DNA of 64,000 nucleotides, taken from assembly GCA_039621445.1 (NCBI GenBank), contig CP154955.1:62810123-62874122 (forward strand), written 5' to 3'. The stretch is from Euglena gracilis (taxonomy: Eukaryota; Euglenida; Euglenophyceae; Euglenales). The position numbers and the translations under genes were made by a program. The notes below the pieces were generated by a model. The model was given only the letters and a program-made list of their open reading frames with translations, did not search any database and was not told the origin of the DNA. Positions 48,478 through 58,500 of this stretch are shown in pieces (positions within the stretch are counted from its first letter, which is position 1; each line of letters begins with the position of its first letter).

Positions 48478-51400
48478 ATGTGTTGGAAAAAATTTCAAGC
48501 TGTCAAGAGGAAGTGGGAGCGCAAGGACGTTCAAGACAGACAGCCGAAGCTGGAAAACACCGAGGAACTGCAGGCGCTGGAGTACCTGATGGAGCAGGGC
48601 CAACACGTCCGTCCGTGGCCGTCGCAACCCTTCCGCCCCCCAATTCGTCAGAAATTTCCTGTTTTCAACAAAGCTTTTGTGACGGCCATGGACCCTGGAC
48701 ACTCGTGGTCAGAGCAAAGCGTCAGAGGAGCCATCCAGGGCAAGGCCCATTGGGTCATGGGGACCCATCACAGTCATCAATCAAGGAAACATTGTCAGGA
48801 GCGGGAAACACAGGTCTGGCAGACTACCCATCCCCCTTCTCATCCCCACCCCTATGGCAGGGGAAATATGACAAGTTCAAAGGGTTCAAGTCAGGAAGGT
48901 GGAAACCCTCCTCAAAATGGCCATGGCGGCCATCTGTCTACAGGGCCTGGGGCCCAGGGCCATGGCAGCCATCATTCAAAAGGGCATGGTGCCCATTCTC
49001 AAGGACACAGAACCCAGAATCCCAGCAGGGGACCCCAGTGGGGAGAGGTATGTCCAACTATCCCCCCAGAACCCTCAAAATCATTCCCCCCAGGGGAAGC
49101 AAGCCACAGCCAAGACAGGTGGCATCAAACCCCTCAGGGAAATTCAGCCATGGTGGCTTATCTGGGGAACCAAGAGGGAAAAAGAAGACACAAGAAAAGT
49201 GCTGGAGAGAAGGTCAATGGAGACCAAGAAGGCCAGATGGCCCAGAAGGCCAATGGAGGCCATTACAATCAAGATATCAAGGCCAATGGAGGCCATTTCA
49301 AGCAAATTCAGGTGGCCACTGGAGGCAAGCACATTCAAGATATCAGCCCTTGGGGGGGAGGCCCAAGATTGGCTACACCAGGGCCCCCCCAGAAGGTAAT
49401 CAGCCCTCACCCCCCAGCATTATATGTACCTCCCCACCACAGACCTTCCCCCATCTTTCCGAAACAGGGGGAAAGCCTGTCTTTGAGAAGCCCTATGGCA
49501 GGGCCAGCTACAGCCCCAGTGATGGGGCAGCCAGGGATGACCCCAGTAATGGGGAAACCTGGGGGAGGGACCCCAGTGATGGGGCCAGTGGAATCCCCAG
49601 ACACATTACACCCAGGGGTACCCCCTTACAAGGCCCTGCAGGCCAGCATCCCCCATTGGGTCAAGGCAGGAGCCAGCAGAGAGGTATTAAACCTGATAAG
49701 GGAGGGAGTTATGGCAGATCTTCCCCTCCCCCCTCAAATGTCCTTAAAAGTTCCCTTCAAAACTCCCCAAGAAATAATGACTGCCCAGAAAATTCTGAGA
49801 GAATACGAATGTGCAGGGGCAACCAGGCAAATCCCCCCAGAGGAGGCAAAACATTTGGTCCCTTACTTCATCATTTCCAAAAAAGAAGGGGAAAAGACAA
49901 AGGAAAGACTAATTTCAGACTGTCGACAGTTAAATCTCCACTTCACCCCCCAGAAGTTCAGACTGGAGCATATGGGAAATATCTTCCCATATCTGAGGAA
50001 AGGTTGGTTCTGTGGAAAAATAGATTTGAAAGATGCTTATTTCCACTTAAAACTGCACAGCAGTCTAGACAGGCATGTTTGCATGCAGGTGGGGGGGGAA
50101 ACCTGGCAGTTTCAAGCTGCATGCTTCGGCATCAGCAGCCTGCCTCAAAAATTTATGACTCTCATGAGAGTCTGGGAGAGGAAATGGAGAAAAGAGGGAA
50201 AGGTAGTTTTCATCTACCTGGACGACATTTTGCTGTTAGCCCCCAGCAAAAAGACAGCAGCCCAGCATTTGGCAGAAATAAAACAGGACCTTTTACTGGC
50301 AGGTTTCAGATTAAACCTCCCCAAGTCCTGTCTGGAACCCACACAATAAATAAAACATTTGGGCCAGTGGGTCAACTTGAAAAAAGGCCAGCTGGAAATT
50401 CCTCAGAAAAAACTAAAATCCTTAAGAAAGGAGCTGGGCAAAGTGCTCACAGCACAAAAAACGAGCTGCCGAAAGCTCAGTTCCATTGTAGGTCAAGTCA
50501 GAAGTTACCTAGTCTCAATGCCATTTCTCAGAATTCTGACAGACCAACTTTGCAAAATGGTGGATTTGCACACAAAGTGGGGTTGGGACCACACCCTAAC
50601 CATTCCCCAGGGGGTCAAAGATCAAATTGTGGAGTTAAAAGCGTTTTTGCAGCCAGGTGTGGGCAGAGCTTTTCAATCCCAGGCCTCTCAGGAACTGTTC
50701 TCAGACAGCAGCACCTGGCAGTGGGGGGGGCTGGACAAAAACTCAGGCCAAAAAGTGCAGGATTTTTGGAGGGACCTGCACATCCTTCACATCAACCAAA
50801 AAGAGTTGATGTCAGCAGTGGAGACAGTAAAAAGTCTGGCCAAACCAAAACAAACAATAATGCTTCACGTGGACAGCCAGGTGGCTGTCAGTTATTTAAC
50901 AAAATGGGGAGGCAGAAAGCCCTACCTAAATTCCATCTTAAAACCCCTGCTGTATCATTGTCAGGAAAAGAAAATCAATTTGCAGGTGGTTTGGGTTCCC
51001 ACAAAAGAGCAATTGGCAGACTCCCTGACCAGGGAGCAAAAGGACCCAGGGGATTATACCCTAAATTTGAACATCTTTCACCAAATTCTGAAATTTTTCA
51101 GAAAGGACATTACCCCGGAGGTGGACATGTTTTGCACACCCAGCAACAAAAAATTTCCCCAGTTTGTTTGTCGATACCCCCACCAAGGGGCCTTGCTGGT
51201 GGATGCCTTGAAGGCAGATTTGAAGGGCCTCCCCCCAGTTTATGCCAACCTTCCCTGGAGCATCATTCCCCAGTGGGTTCAGAGATTAATGTTAAACCCA
51301 GACCTAACATGTCTGTTGATCGTACCCCACTGGGCTTCGACATCATGGTGGCGCCAATTAATGTCAATCAGACAGCCAGGCAGCAAAGTTTTGCTGGTCC

Positions 51401-51537
51401 CCCCCCAATGGGGTCTATTCACCAACTGCTGGGGTGAGGAGATGCCCCCCCCAAGGTGGAATTTGGCCTGCTTGATTGTGTCAGGCAAATATTACAATCC
51501 CAGGAAGTTTCGATGTCCAGTATCGCCACTTACATAA
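48478..51537 (+). CDS. DIRS-like gag-RT-RNase H polyprotein, one in-frame stop
   Basis: One frame of about 1,020 codons interrupted only by TAA at 50347-50349. The N-terminal ~400 codons are Gly/Pro/His/Gln-rich (gag-like, CCHC not seen). RT follows: HLVPYFIISKKEGEKTKERL, WFCGKIDLKDAYFHLKL, CFGISSLPQKF and the catalytic FIYLDDILLLAPS. After the stop the frame goes straight on as IKHLGQWVNLKKGQL. RNase H shows FSDSSTWQWGG, INQKELMSAVE and MLHVDSQVAVSYL. The last part (VDMFCTPSNKKFPQFVCRY, ANLPWSIIPQWVQRL, then IVPHWASTSWWRQLM) is the conserved region that follows RNase H in DIRS-type pol. The stop replaces a residue just after the RT domain. Confidence 0.9.
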
Positions 51538-52922
51538 AAAATCTGGGAAATGTCAAAAGATATGACTCAGCCTTCAGGACATTGATGGGCCAATTATTGC
51601 AAAAAGGGGTGCCTCTGCAGAAGTGCACAGTCCCCAAGATGGCTGAAGCCATCCTTGATCTTGCTGTTCATAGCATCAACACTGCACGAAATGCATATGC
51701 AGCAGCCTTATTACTCCCAGGGTTTGGGTCTTTGAGATTTTCACCTCTTCTGGCTCCATTGAAAAGGAAGTGGAATGCCAATGTCTGCAAGTATGCCCAC
51801 TTTTGGGACCCCACTGATTTCCTAGAAAACATCATGAAGAATTCCACACCCCTCTCAGACCTATCTGTGAAAGAGCTCAGAAACAGACTCATCATCTGTT
51901 GGAGGCTTTTGGCCCTCCACAGGGGGGTTGATTTAGCCAGGACACAGCGAAAAATCAGTTTCGTGGGAGAAAAAATTTTCATTTTGTTGCAAAGGAAAGG
52001 GTGGCAATTCCCAAGATGGGAGGAAGTTTTGAATCTGCCACACACCCCCCTCATAAGCCCTTGGCATTTTTTGCAAGAGTATGTGGAAAGGACAGCCCAC
52101 ATGGTTGGACACAAAAATAATTTGTTATGGTCTTTGGATGGTAAAAGACCTTTGACATCAGAAAGGGTGAATTCCCTGACCAGAGAAATTCTGCAAGAGG
52201 GGGGGGTGGACACCACCCACTGGAAACCCCACAGCACCAGAGGGGCTGGGGTTTTATGGTGGAAAAATGCTGGTTTGCAAGTGGAAGAAGTCCAGCAATT
52301 GGGTCAGTGGAAAAATTTTGGGGCCTTCCAAGCTCATTATTTAAGGCTGGGAGTCGTTTCAAAAATTCAAAATATTATGGCCCAAAGGGGGGTGCACAGT
52401 ACCTCACCATCTCGCAGTGCGGAGCCCGAATGGTCTCGGACTCCCACGACACAGGAAGGGGGAGGAAGGGACCAAGAGGGCGAAGCACAAGAAGATGCTG
52501 AGCCCAAACCGCCCACCCCAAAAATCAACAGAAAAAGAAAACCATCCCAACCAGAAAGGGGACCCCAACCGCCCACCCAGCAACACACCAGAAAGAGAAA
52601 ACCATCCCCATCGGGGGGGGGGGGGGGCCACCAAGCGACCATGGGAGAGGGGGGAGGCGGGGCCACGACGGTTCAGCTTCGCCAAGGTGTCGGAGGAGGC
52701 CACCTCAGCGCCAACTCCGGCAACAAAGGCGCAGTAAGAAGCACCCCCCGCGCACGCACAAACACACCAGAACAGAACAGCCGGCAAGGAAAGCAGGACC
52801 TCACCATCTTCTTGTGCTTCGCCCTCTTGGTCCCTTCCTCCCCCTTCCTGTGTCGTGTGAGTCCGAAAAACCTTTCTTGGTTCGATGTTTCTGGGGATCC
52901 TTCGGCCTCGGCTTTTTGTTGA
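51456..52922 (+). CDS. Tyrosine recombinase of the DIRS-like element
   Basis: Open frame of 488 codons overlapping the pol frame by about 80 bases, as in DIRS elements. It begins with an SAM-like helical part (ATYIKNLGNVKRYDSAF). The catalytic set is present: Arg in LLALHRGVDLART (51921-51923), HSTR (His 52230-52232, Arg 52239-52241), Trp in LGQWKNF and Tyr in FQAHYLRL (52338-52340). It would insert circular cDNA without a DDE integrase. The residues after about 52400 (Pro/Lys/Arg-rich) lie in the terminal repeat and may not be functional. Confidence 0.93.
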   Translation: MEFGLLDCVRQILQSQEVSMSSIATYIKNLGNVKRYDSAFRTLMGQLLQKGVPLQKCTVPKMAEAILDLAVHSINTARNAYAAALLLPGFGSLRFSPLLAPLKRKWNANVCKYAHFWDPTDFLENIMKNSTPLSDLSVKELRNRLIICWRLLALHRGVDLARTQRKISFVGEKIFILLQRKGWQFPRWEEVLNLPHTPLISPWHFLQEYVERTAHMVGHKNNLLWSLDGKRPLTSERVNSLTREILQEGGVDTTHWKPHSTRGAGVLWWKNAGLQVEEVQQLGQWKNFGAFQAHYLRLGVVSKIQNIMAQRGVHSTSPSRSAEPEWSRTPTTQEGGGRDQEGEAQEDAEPKPPTPKINRKRKPSQPERGPQPPTQQHTRKRKPSPSGGGGGHQATMGEGGGGATTVQLRQGVGGGHLSANSGNKGAVRSTPRARTNTPEQNSRQGKQDLTIFLCFALLVPSSPFLCRVSPKNLSWFDVSGDPSASAFC

Positions 52923-53040
52923 GGCGGCCGCCGGGCTTCGAAGCCAAGCTTTTCAATGTTTTTCTTTTTGTCTTTGGGCTTTTTCCCTTGAACATTAAAA
53001 TCCACTTTTCCTTCAAATTCTTGTTCTTGCATGCACAATC
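52398..53040 (+). repeat. Right terminal region of the DIRS-like element (split inverted repeats)
   Basis: Holds two separate inverted copies of left-end segments (52398-52436 and 52690-52800). A 60-bp hairpin pair (52437-52499 / 52804-52866) and a direct repeat with AGAAAACCATCCC lie between them. The recombinase frame runs into this region. Confidence 0.8.
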
Positions 53041-53051
53041 AATTGATTTTT

Positions 53052-53378
53052 TTTGTAGTCTTGTACCAGTGCATTATGTTGGTAAAGAACCCTGTGTGTG
53101 AGATTGGGTTTGAAATTGGTGGGTTAGAGTGGGGACTTTCTTAGGGTAATTAGGGAAAATGGGCTAATCCTACTGTGGAAAATTGGTCGGCCGGTCTTGA
53201 AAATTTCAAAGAATCGGCCCAGCAAGGTCAAAAATTGAGTTCAGGCCTTCCAGCCGAACCATAATAATCTTTTCCCTAGGTTAAATTCGACTGAAAACCA
53301 GAAAATGGTATTTCAGTGATTTTCGGCCCCACTAAGGCAAATTTTGGCCAATTTTTGGGTTAGGACCCCTTTACACTC
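53052..53378 (+). repeat. Left arm of the 4.6-kb inverted-repeat element
   Basis: Outer end TTTGTAGTCTTGTACC; contains CCTAGGTTAAATTCGACTG. Pairs with 57311-57636. Beyond it, 53.38-54.2 kb holds G-runs, a short repeat around GCAACGGTGC (53600-53670) and no supported gene. Confidence 0.9.
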
Positions 53379-54223
53379 CCCCACTTAGAAAAATCTCGGG
53401 GAGATTTTAAAAAACGTAAGTAAAAAAAAAGGGGTCCGCACAAAAGAAACAATTTGGTTTGCGAAAAAAAGTGGTATGTGTGCGGTTGGTAAGAGCAACA
53501 AGGGGGGGGGGGGGGGGGCCAAAAGGGCCACCCCGCGAACGTGGCGGGGGGGGGGGGGGGGGCAGTCCAACGGGCCACACCGCACCCCGGGGGGAGATGG
53601 TGCAACGGTGCAACGCAAAGGTGGAGCAACGGTGCGGCACACGGTGCGTTGCAACGGTGCGGTGCCGCCACCGCCTCACGCCGCGCTCCTTCGCTCCCAC
53701 GTTACCGCGTATGTGTGAGTCGTCTGTTCACAATCACAATATGGTATGCTGTTTTTTGTCGCCACACACCACACGACACTCATGCTTAGAATGACACTTT
53801 GCGGGCACCCAAGGCGGGTCGGGTTGCAACTTCGAAAGTTGCACGCCGAGCCACAATGGGGCCTAGGCGTGGTTTCGCGTTTCCAACCCTTGCGAACCAT
53901 TTTTTGACCAACCGTCATTCAAGAAATCTGGTTGTTAGGCTTCAGGGTTTTTTTTTTATTGTTAGGCTAGCCTTCCGTTAGGGATTCTTTCTCACAAGGA
54001 GCAAACTCCTTTTTTTTTGTTGGTTGGGATCCCTTTTTTTGGTTGTTGGGGTTTTGCTTAGTCCCTTTTTAAGGAGCAAATTACCCTCTTTTTTTGAAAC
54101 GCTGCAGCTTTTTTGTTGGGGGGATTGTTGAATTTCGTGATCTGTTGCTTGTTGCGACCAAACACCAAAAATCAGAATCAACGAAAACAACCCCGCAAAC
54201 CGCGGGATTGGTTCCCCGCAATG

Positions 54224-54892
54224 TCAATTCATCACTTTTCCCACAAACGTAACGGGAATGTGACTTACGGCCGTTTTTGTGGGGGGGGGGGTCACATCAA
54301 CCCGTGCCCTCCCGGGCCATCTCTCAAATCTTGGCCCAAAATTTCCGCCCCTTAGAGAAAAAATGCGCTTGGAAAATCTGTCCACCTTTTGCTTTTCAAA
54401 AAGCAAATCCAAATCTGAGAAATTCTCACCTCCTTGCCCTTCCAAAAATTTTTCCTCCGAACTCAAAATTCCTTGGGGGGTACCTACGGTAGCCTCACTG
54501 ACAAAATCGTCGGCCATGTCCCATGCCTGGGCAAATTTCTTTCCCAGAATTCTCTGAAAATTCTGCACACCGTCCTTTACGGGGGGGTTGGGTTTCACCT
54601 CCTCTCCGTAAATAACACCTTTAAATTCCCTGAAGTTATGTCGGTACAACACATCGACTTTTCGTTGGAACGCCCCCCACTCACTCGCCTCCGAATGAGT
54701 AGGGCTCATCCCCATTTTTTTCATTCCAACTTTATTCCTTTCTTCCACACAACACAACCCGTAAAATTGAACAGATTCCACCTCCCACACTTGCCCAATA
54801 AAAACGTCAGATTTTGTGCCTTGCGAAAAATTGGCAGACTCAAAAATTTCATTGGTCGACCGTTCAACCCGTTTTTTCTTCTCTTTCCCCAA
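54224..54892 (-). CDS. Downstream ORF of the inverted-repeat element, unknown
   Basis: Open frame of 222 codons following the 567-codon ORF on the same strand. It contains EWGAFQRKVDVLYRHNF, ILGKKFAQAWDMADDFVSEA and FSDLDLLFEKQKVDRFSKR, helical and charged. Probably the same original coding sequence after a frameshift (the intervening frame has SEFLPPVWGKRRKN). No family recognised. Confidence 0.5.
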   Translation of the reverse strand: MGKEKKKRVERSTNEIFESANFSQGTKSDVFIGQVWEVESVQFYGLCCVEERNKVGMKKMGMSPTHSEASEWGAFQRKVDVLYRHNFREFKGVIYGEEVKPNPPVKDGVQNFQRILGKKFAQAWDMADDFVSEATVGTPQGILSSEEKFLEGQGGENFSDLDLLFEKQKVDRFSKRIFSLRGGNFGPRFERWPGRARVDVTPPPTKTAVSHIPVTFVGKVMN

Positions 54893-54963
54893 ACCGGCGG
54901 AAGAAATTCACTTTTTTCCACTTGGGAAAATTGAGGGGGTTCAAAATGCGTGTCAACCCTCCC

Positions 54964-56667
54964 CTATTCCTTTTCCACCAGAAAATTGTTCACTTCCACC
55001 ACCGTTTCCCAAAATCTGGGGTTTATCCAAATACCAAATTCGCTTTCGTCATGGGTCATTCGTGGGGTGGTACCTTGGGGGACCAACACCAAACCCTCCC
55101 CCTTTGGAATATGCCTTTCCTCTTTCCCGTCCACCTGAAAAATGACCAAATCTGAGACTCGGTATTTTTTATGTGACGTCCCACCAAAAAATTTTCCACC
55201 AAAACGGCGAAAATGTCCTTTGGACCCGGGGATGGTGAACTTGCAACAAAAACCCGGCCACAAACGGTTTGGCAAACCCTCCATCATTCCCCATATACGA
55301 GTGGGCCTTTTGTAGTCAAAAGGACTACATTGACAAAAATCAATGTTCAAAAAAATCAGCCCGTTCAAAAAATCACGGTCCTTCATAAGGCCGTTTCGGG
55401 GAATTTTTATGAAAATTCTGGGGGGTTGTAAAAATTGGGTGTAGGAAAGTGTCATTTTTGTGCGAGAAGCGGCATACTCCAAATTTCTTTCACACGCGGT
55501 GGGGTCTTGACCGTATTTCGTATAGCACACGGATGCAAAAGTCAAGTCCACCTCCCCTCCAGATTTTGTTCCCGTAAAAAGCTTCAAAACCTTCGGTATT
55601 TTTAACCTAAAAAATCGCTGGACTTTGTCCACAAAAGCGTTTGGCTGGAGCGCAAATATTTTCTGAAACAAATTTTGCGCTGGGGGCACTTGAACAAAAG
55701 TGCTGCCCCTGAACCGTTGGCCACCACTTTTTCCTTGGGCAGTTTCCCAACCTTTGTCTTTAAAATTGGTCGTCCCGCCTCCCTTGCCTCGTCCTCCCCC
55801 CCCCCCATGGGCATGGGGCCCAAAAATGGGTGCGGGGGGAGCTTGACTTGCATCCAGATTTTTTGTCCAACAGTTAGAGGCATTATTCCCAACCTTACCA
55901 CAACACTTACACAGTGCTCTGATTACACAGGTTGTGTGGTTGGGGTTTGGGAGCAGTGCTTTTTTCACCTCTAAAGAATTTTTTGAAAACGCCACCCCTT
56001 CTTGAGGATTTCTGGCAAAATTCTGAGAAAAATTCTCGTTCCGCGTTTTCTGAATGAATTTGGTCCCATCCATCCAATCAGGGGGTTGACTCGTTTCAGG
56101 GGGGGGGGGCACCTGGCCCTTTAAATTCCATCCCCCCTCCGTTTGTTCAAGACATCCATGTGTCATTCCCATGATTTGAGTGGGGGAGAAATGAAAATCG
56201 CTGAGGGAAAACAGCAATTTTTGTCCAATTGACCACCCATTGAGTGAAAGAAGCGAAATTTTGTCCCTTGCCAACTCCTTTCTGATTACTTCTTCGTTTT
56301 GGCTTTCATTCCTCCTTTCTTTGTGAAAGATCTGGGGAAATTCCCGTCTTAGCACATGACAGGTGTCCGCATGAGATGGAGATTTGACAAAATTCTGAAT
56401 CGTCAAAAATTCTGTCTCGAAATGTTTCCAATCTTCCCCAAAAAACGTTTTTGAAACTCTGGACAGTTTTGGTGTAAATTTCTGCCAACGAAAAGAAAAT
56501 TCAGGCCCGTGACCTGAAAATCTGTTGATTTTTGCCTCTTTTTCCACCATGCCCCAAAACGGGGTACCAACAAAAATTGAAATCTGGCAACCAAAAACGG
56601 TGACTTCCCCCATCATCCCTACCCCTGCCCCCATCCCTGTGAGCAAAATTTGCACCAGGACCATCAC
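54964..56667 (-). CDS. Gag-like ORF with CCHC-type knuckle, His replaced by Asn
   Basis: Open frame of 567 codons inside the inverted-repeat element. The first ~250 residues are Phe/Lys-rich and probably folded (HGPEFSFRWQKFTPKLSRV, EDWKHFETEFLTIQNFV). At 55871-55913 lies CKCCGKVGNNASNC, which has the CX2CX4-X-X4C knuckle spacing with Asn where the third ligand His belongs. A Gly/Lys-rich stretch (HGGGGGRGKGGG) follows, then a second possibly folded part (IPKVLKLFTGTKSGGEVDL, TRIWGMMEGLPNRLW). RNA-binding gag-like role inferred only. Upstream, around 57.0-56.7 kb, fragments such as IVGNLGPEVWGAAFSGNS may be its original start. Confidence 0.6.
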   Translation of the reverse strand: MMVLVQILLTGMGAGVGMMGEVTVFGCQISIFVGTPFWGMVEKEAKINRFSGHGPEFSFRWQKFTPKLSRVSKTFFGEDWKHFETEFLTIQNFVKSPSHADTCHVLRREFPQIFHKERRNESQNEEVIRKELARDKISLLSLNGWSIGQKLLFSLSDFHFSPTQIMGMTHGCLEQTEGGWNLKGQVPPPPETSQPPDWMDGTKFIQKTRNENFSQNFARNPQEGVAFSKNSLEVKKALLPNPNHTTCVIRALCKCCGKVGNNASNCWTKNLDASQAPPAPIFGPHAHGGGGGRGKGGGTTNFKDKGWETAQGKSGGQRFRGSTFVQVPPAQNLFQKIFALQPNAFVDKVQRFFRLKIPKVLKLFTGTKSGGEVDLTFASVCYTKYGQDPTACERNLEYAASRTKMTLSYTQFLQPPRIFIKIPRNGLMKDRDFLNGLIFLNIDFCQCSPFDYKRPTRIWGMMEGLPNRLWPGFCCKFTIPGSKGHFRRFGGKFFGGTSHKKYRVSDLVIFQVDGKEERHIPKGEGLVLVPQGTTPRMTHDESEFGIWINPRFWETVVEVNNFLVEKE

Positions 56668-57310
56668 ATGTGGAAATTTTTCATGCGTTTCAACGGGAAA
56701 GTCCCAACACGCTTAGCTGGGGGGCAACAAACGGGGTATTGTTTGTGAGGCTGTTACTTCCAAACTTACGGAAGGAAAATCCACCATTCTGGGGAACCAA
56801 AAAACTGAGTGAGGGGGGTAAAAACTGCTGTGGGTTGGGTAACGGGAACGTGCAAAGTGTGGCTTTGCCAACAGGGGGTAGAGACCACCTTATGGTGCTC
56901 CTCCCATTTGGGCAAGACCACCACTCCAGCACTGTTACCCGAAAAAGCCGCTCCCCATACCTCTGGGCCTAGGTTGCCAACGATAAAATTTGTTTCCCTT
57001 TCCCCTTTTGATTGCAAAGCACAAAGGCAAAGAGAATTGGTGGGAGCGCAGTCCCTTATATGAAAGTGATATTTGCTCTTTCGAGCTTTGTAAAAGAAAG
57101 AACAAAATTCTCTATTCAAAAGGAACTTCGCCCACAGATTCTAAAAGAGAATTGCAAAGCACCAAACCCTGTAACCTTGAATTAGGAACCAGTTACTTTC
57201 GCTAAGCTTTCGCCACCTCTGAGATTACTGTGTACAGCCCGGCCGTTGCCAGCTTGTAGGCCGTAGCCCATTGTATGTGGTGCACAGTGCCATGGCGGAA
57301 TGGCTGCCTG

Positions 57311-57636
57311 TGTAAAGGGGTCCTAACCCAAAAATTGGCCAAAATTTGCCTTAGTGGGGCCGAAAATCACTGAAATACCATTTTTAGGTTTTCAGTCGAA
57401 TTTAACCTAGGGAAAAGATTATTATGGTTCGGCTTGAAGGCCTGAACTCAATTTTCGACCTTGCTGGGCCGATTCTTTGATATTTTCAAGACCGGCCGAC
57501 CAATTTTCCACAGTAGGATTAGCCCATTTTCCCTAATTACCCTAAGAAAGTCCCCACTCGAACCCACCAATTTCAAACCCAATCTTACACACAGGGTTCT
57601 TTACCAACCCAATGCACTGGTACAAGACTACAAACA
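57311..57636 (-). repeat. Right arm of the 4.6-kb inverted-repeat element
   Basis: Reverse complement of 53052-53378 with scattered substitutions; outer end GGTACAAGACTACAAA. No matching target duplication next to either outer end. Confidence 0.9.
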
Positions 57637-57639
57637 CAC

Positions 57640-58500
57640 ACAACACACGACAATGGTGTGTCAGCATACAACCCCCACCCACAGCCCTGAGGCTTCTAAA
57701 GAACCCGAAGAATTGTAGGCATTCAGAAGTGTCATGTGGGGAAATTTTGGTGCCACAATGCATTCCATCTACAGATTTTTCAGACAGATCTTTCTGGCCA
57801 AATTTACTTGTCGCATTACTACAGATTTTTCAGAAAAGTGAATTCCCAGCAGATTTTCAGGGGTTTCCACTGAATTTTCAGACCCGAGAAGATTTTTCAC
57901 AATCAACTTGTCCATTTTCAGCAAGAATTACGATGAGGACCCAGAATTTTCTTGAATTTTCTGAAGTCTCTCCACAGTTTTTGCCAACGGCATCCATTTT
58001 CAGCAAGATTTATTGTGGGGGGCAGGGTCCCATTTACAAAGTGGCACGTATTTTCCCCCACAAAAAAACCCAGGCGTTGTCTCACCCAATGATCTTTCAG
58101 TTTTCAAGTGAAAAAGGTGAATTTTCCCTTTCCCCGTCGCAGAAATTTCCTGTGACTTTGGCAGATTTTCATCCAAAACGGTCGGAGATGGGTGATGTCC
58201 TCCGTACGGGACAACTTTCCCTTGTGCCACAGATTTTTGCTGTGGTTTTCATATTTTTTTCAGCCAATCTTGTCGGAGATGGGTGGAATCCTCCGCACGG
58301 GAAATTTTTTCCTTTAGCCCCCCCAGGCTGGGAGCGGGCACGGATCAGACTTTTTGGCTGGTGGAGGAGAAACGGGAAGTGTCCCCCTCACACAAATTTC
58401 AACCCCGCCTGTGGAAAAGGAGATGGAGGGGGGAAACAAAGATCCTTGGGAAGAACGTGCAAGGAGGAGAGTGCACAAAATAATTCAGTTTGAAGTGCTG
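57640..58500 (+). CDS. Unassigned ORF, Phe/Ser-rich
   Basis: Open frame (start within the inverted-repeat arm, so the beginning is not meaningful) with FQKSEFPADFQGFPLNF, TRTQNFLEF-like repeats and LSLVPQIFAVVFIFFSANL. A tandem duplication of about 100 bases (around 58165-58310, GGAGATGGGTG..CTCCG) lies inside. Weak coding evidence. Confidence 0.3.

Larger units (their letters stand above)
48235..53040 (+). mobile_element. DIRS-like (tyrosine recombinase) retrotransposon
   Basis: Encodes gag-like sequence, reverse transcriptase, RNase H, a DIRS-type domain after RNase H, and a tyrosine recombinase. The ends are inverted, as in DIRS elements: 48235-48272 reappears inverted at 52398-52436, and 48272-48355 inverted at 52690-52800. 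An extra inverted pair (52437-52499 with 52804-52866) forms a large hairpin at the right end. No target duplication was seen, as expected for recombinase-mediated insertion of circular cDNA. Confidence 0.9.
53052..57636 (-). mobile_element. Element with ~0.32-kb terminal inverted repeats and gag-like ORFs
   Basis: Arms 53052-53378 and 57311-57636 are near-identical reverse complements (about 95% by eye). They run from TTTGTAGTCTTGTACCAGTG to GGTTAGGACCCCTTTACA. Between them, minus-strand ORFs carry an altered zinc knuckle. No RT, transposase or recombinase was recognised, so it is non-autonomous or decayed. Long inverted termini and a gag-like ORF would suit a second DIRS-type family, but a cut-and-paste element is not excluded. 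It lies immediately right of the DIRS-like copy. Confidence 0.7.

Noticed and set aside
2587-50349. Stop codon reassignment (TAG as Trp, TAA as sense)
   Set aside because: The cullin frame has no internal stops and ends with TAG, and the stops are confined to decaying elements that also carry frameshifts.
48471-51437. A 988-codon open frame overlapping the DIRS-like gag-RT frame
   Set aside because: It is a shadow: the frame at 48478 contains all RT and RNase H motifs, and the low number of stops follows from T-poor composition. No motif was seen in the shadow frame.
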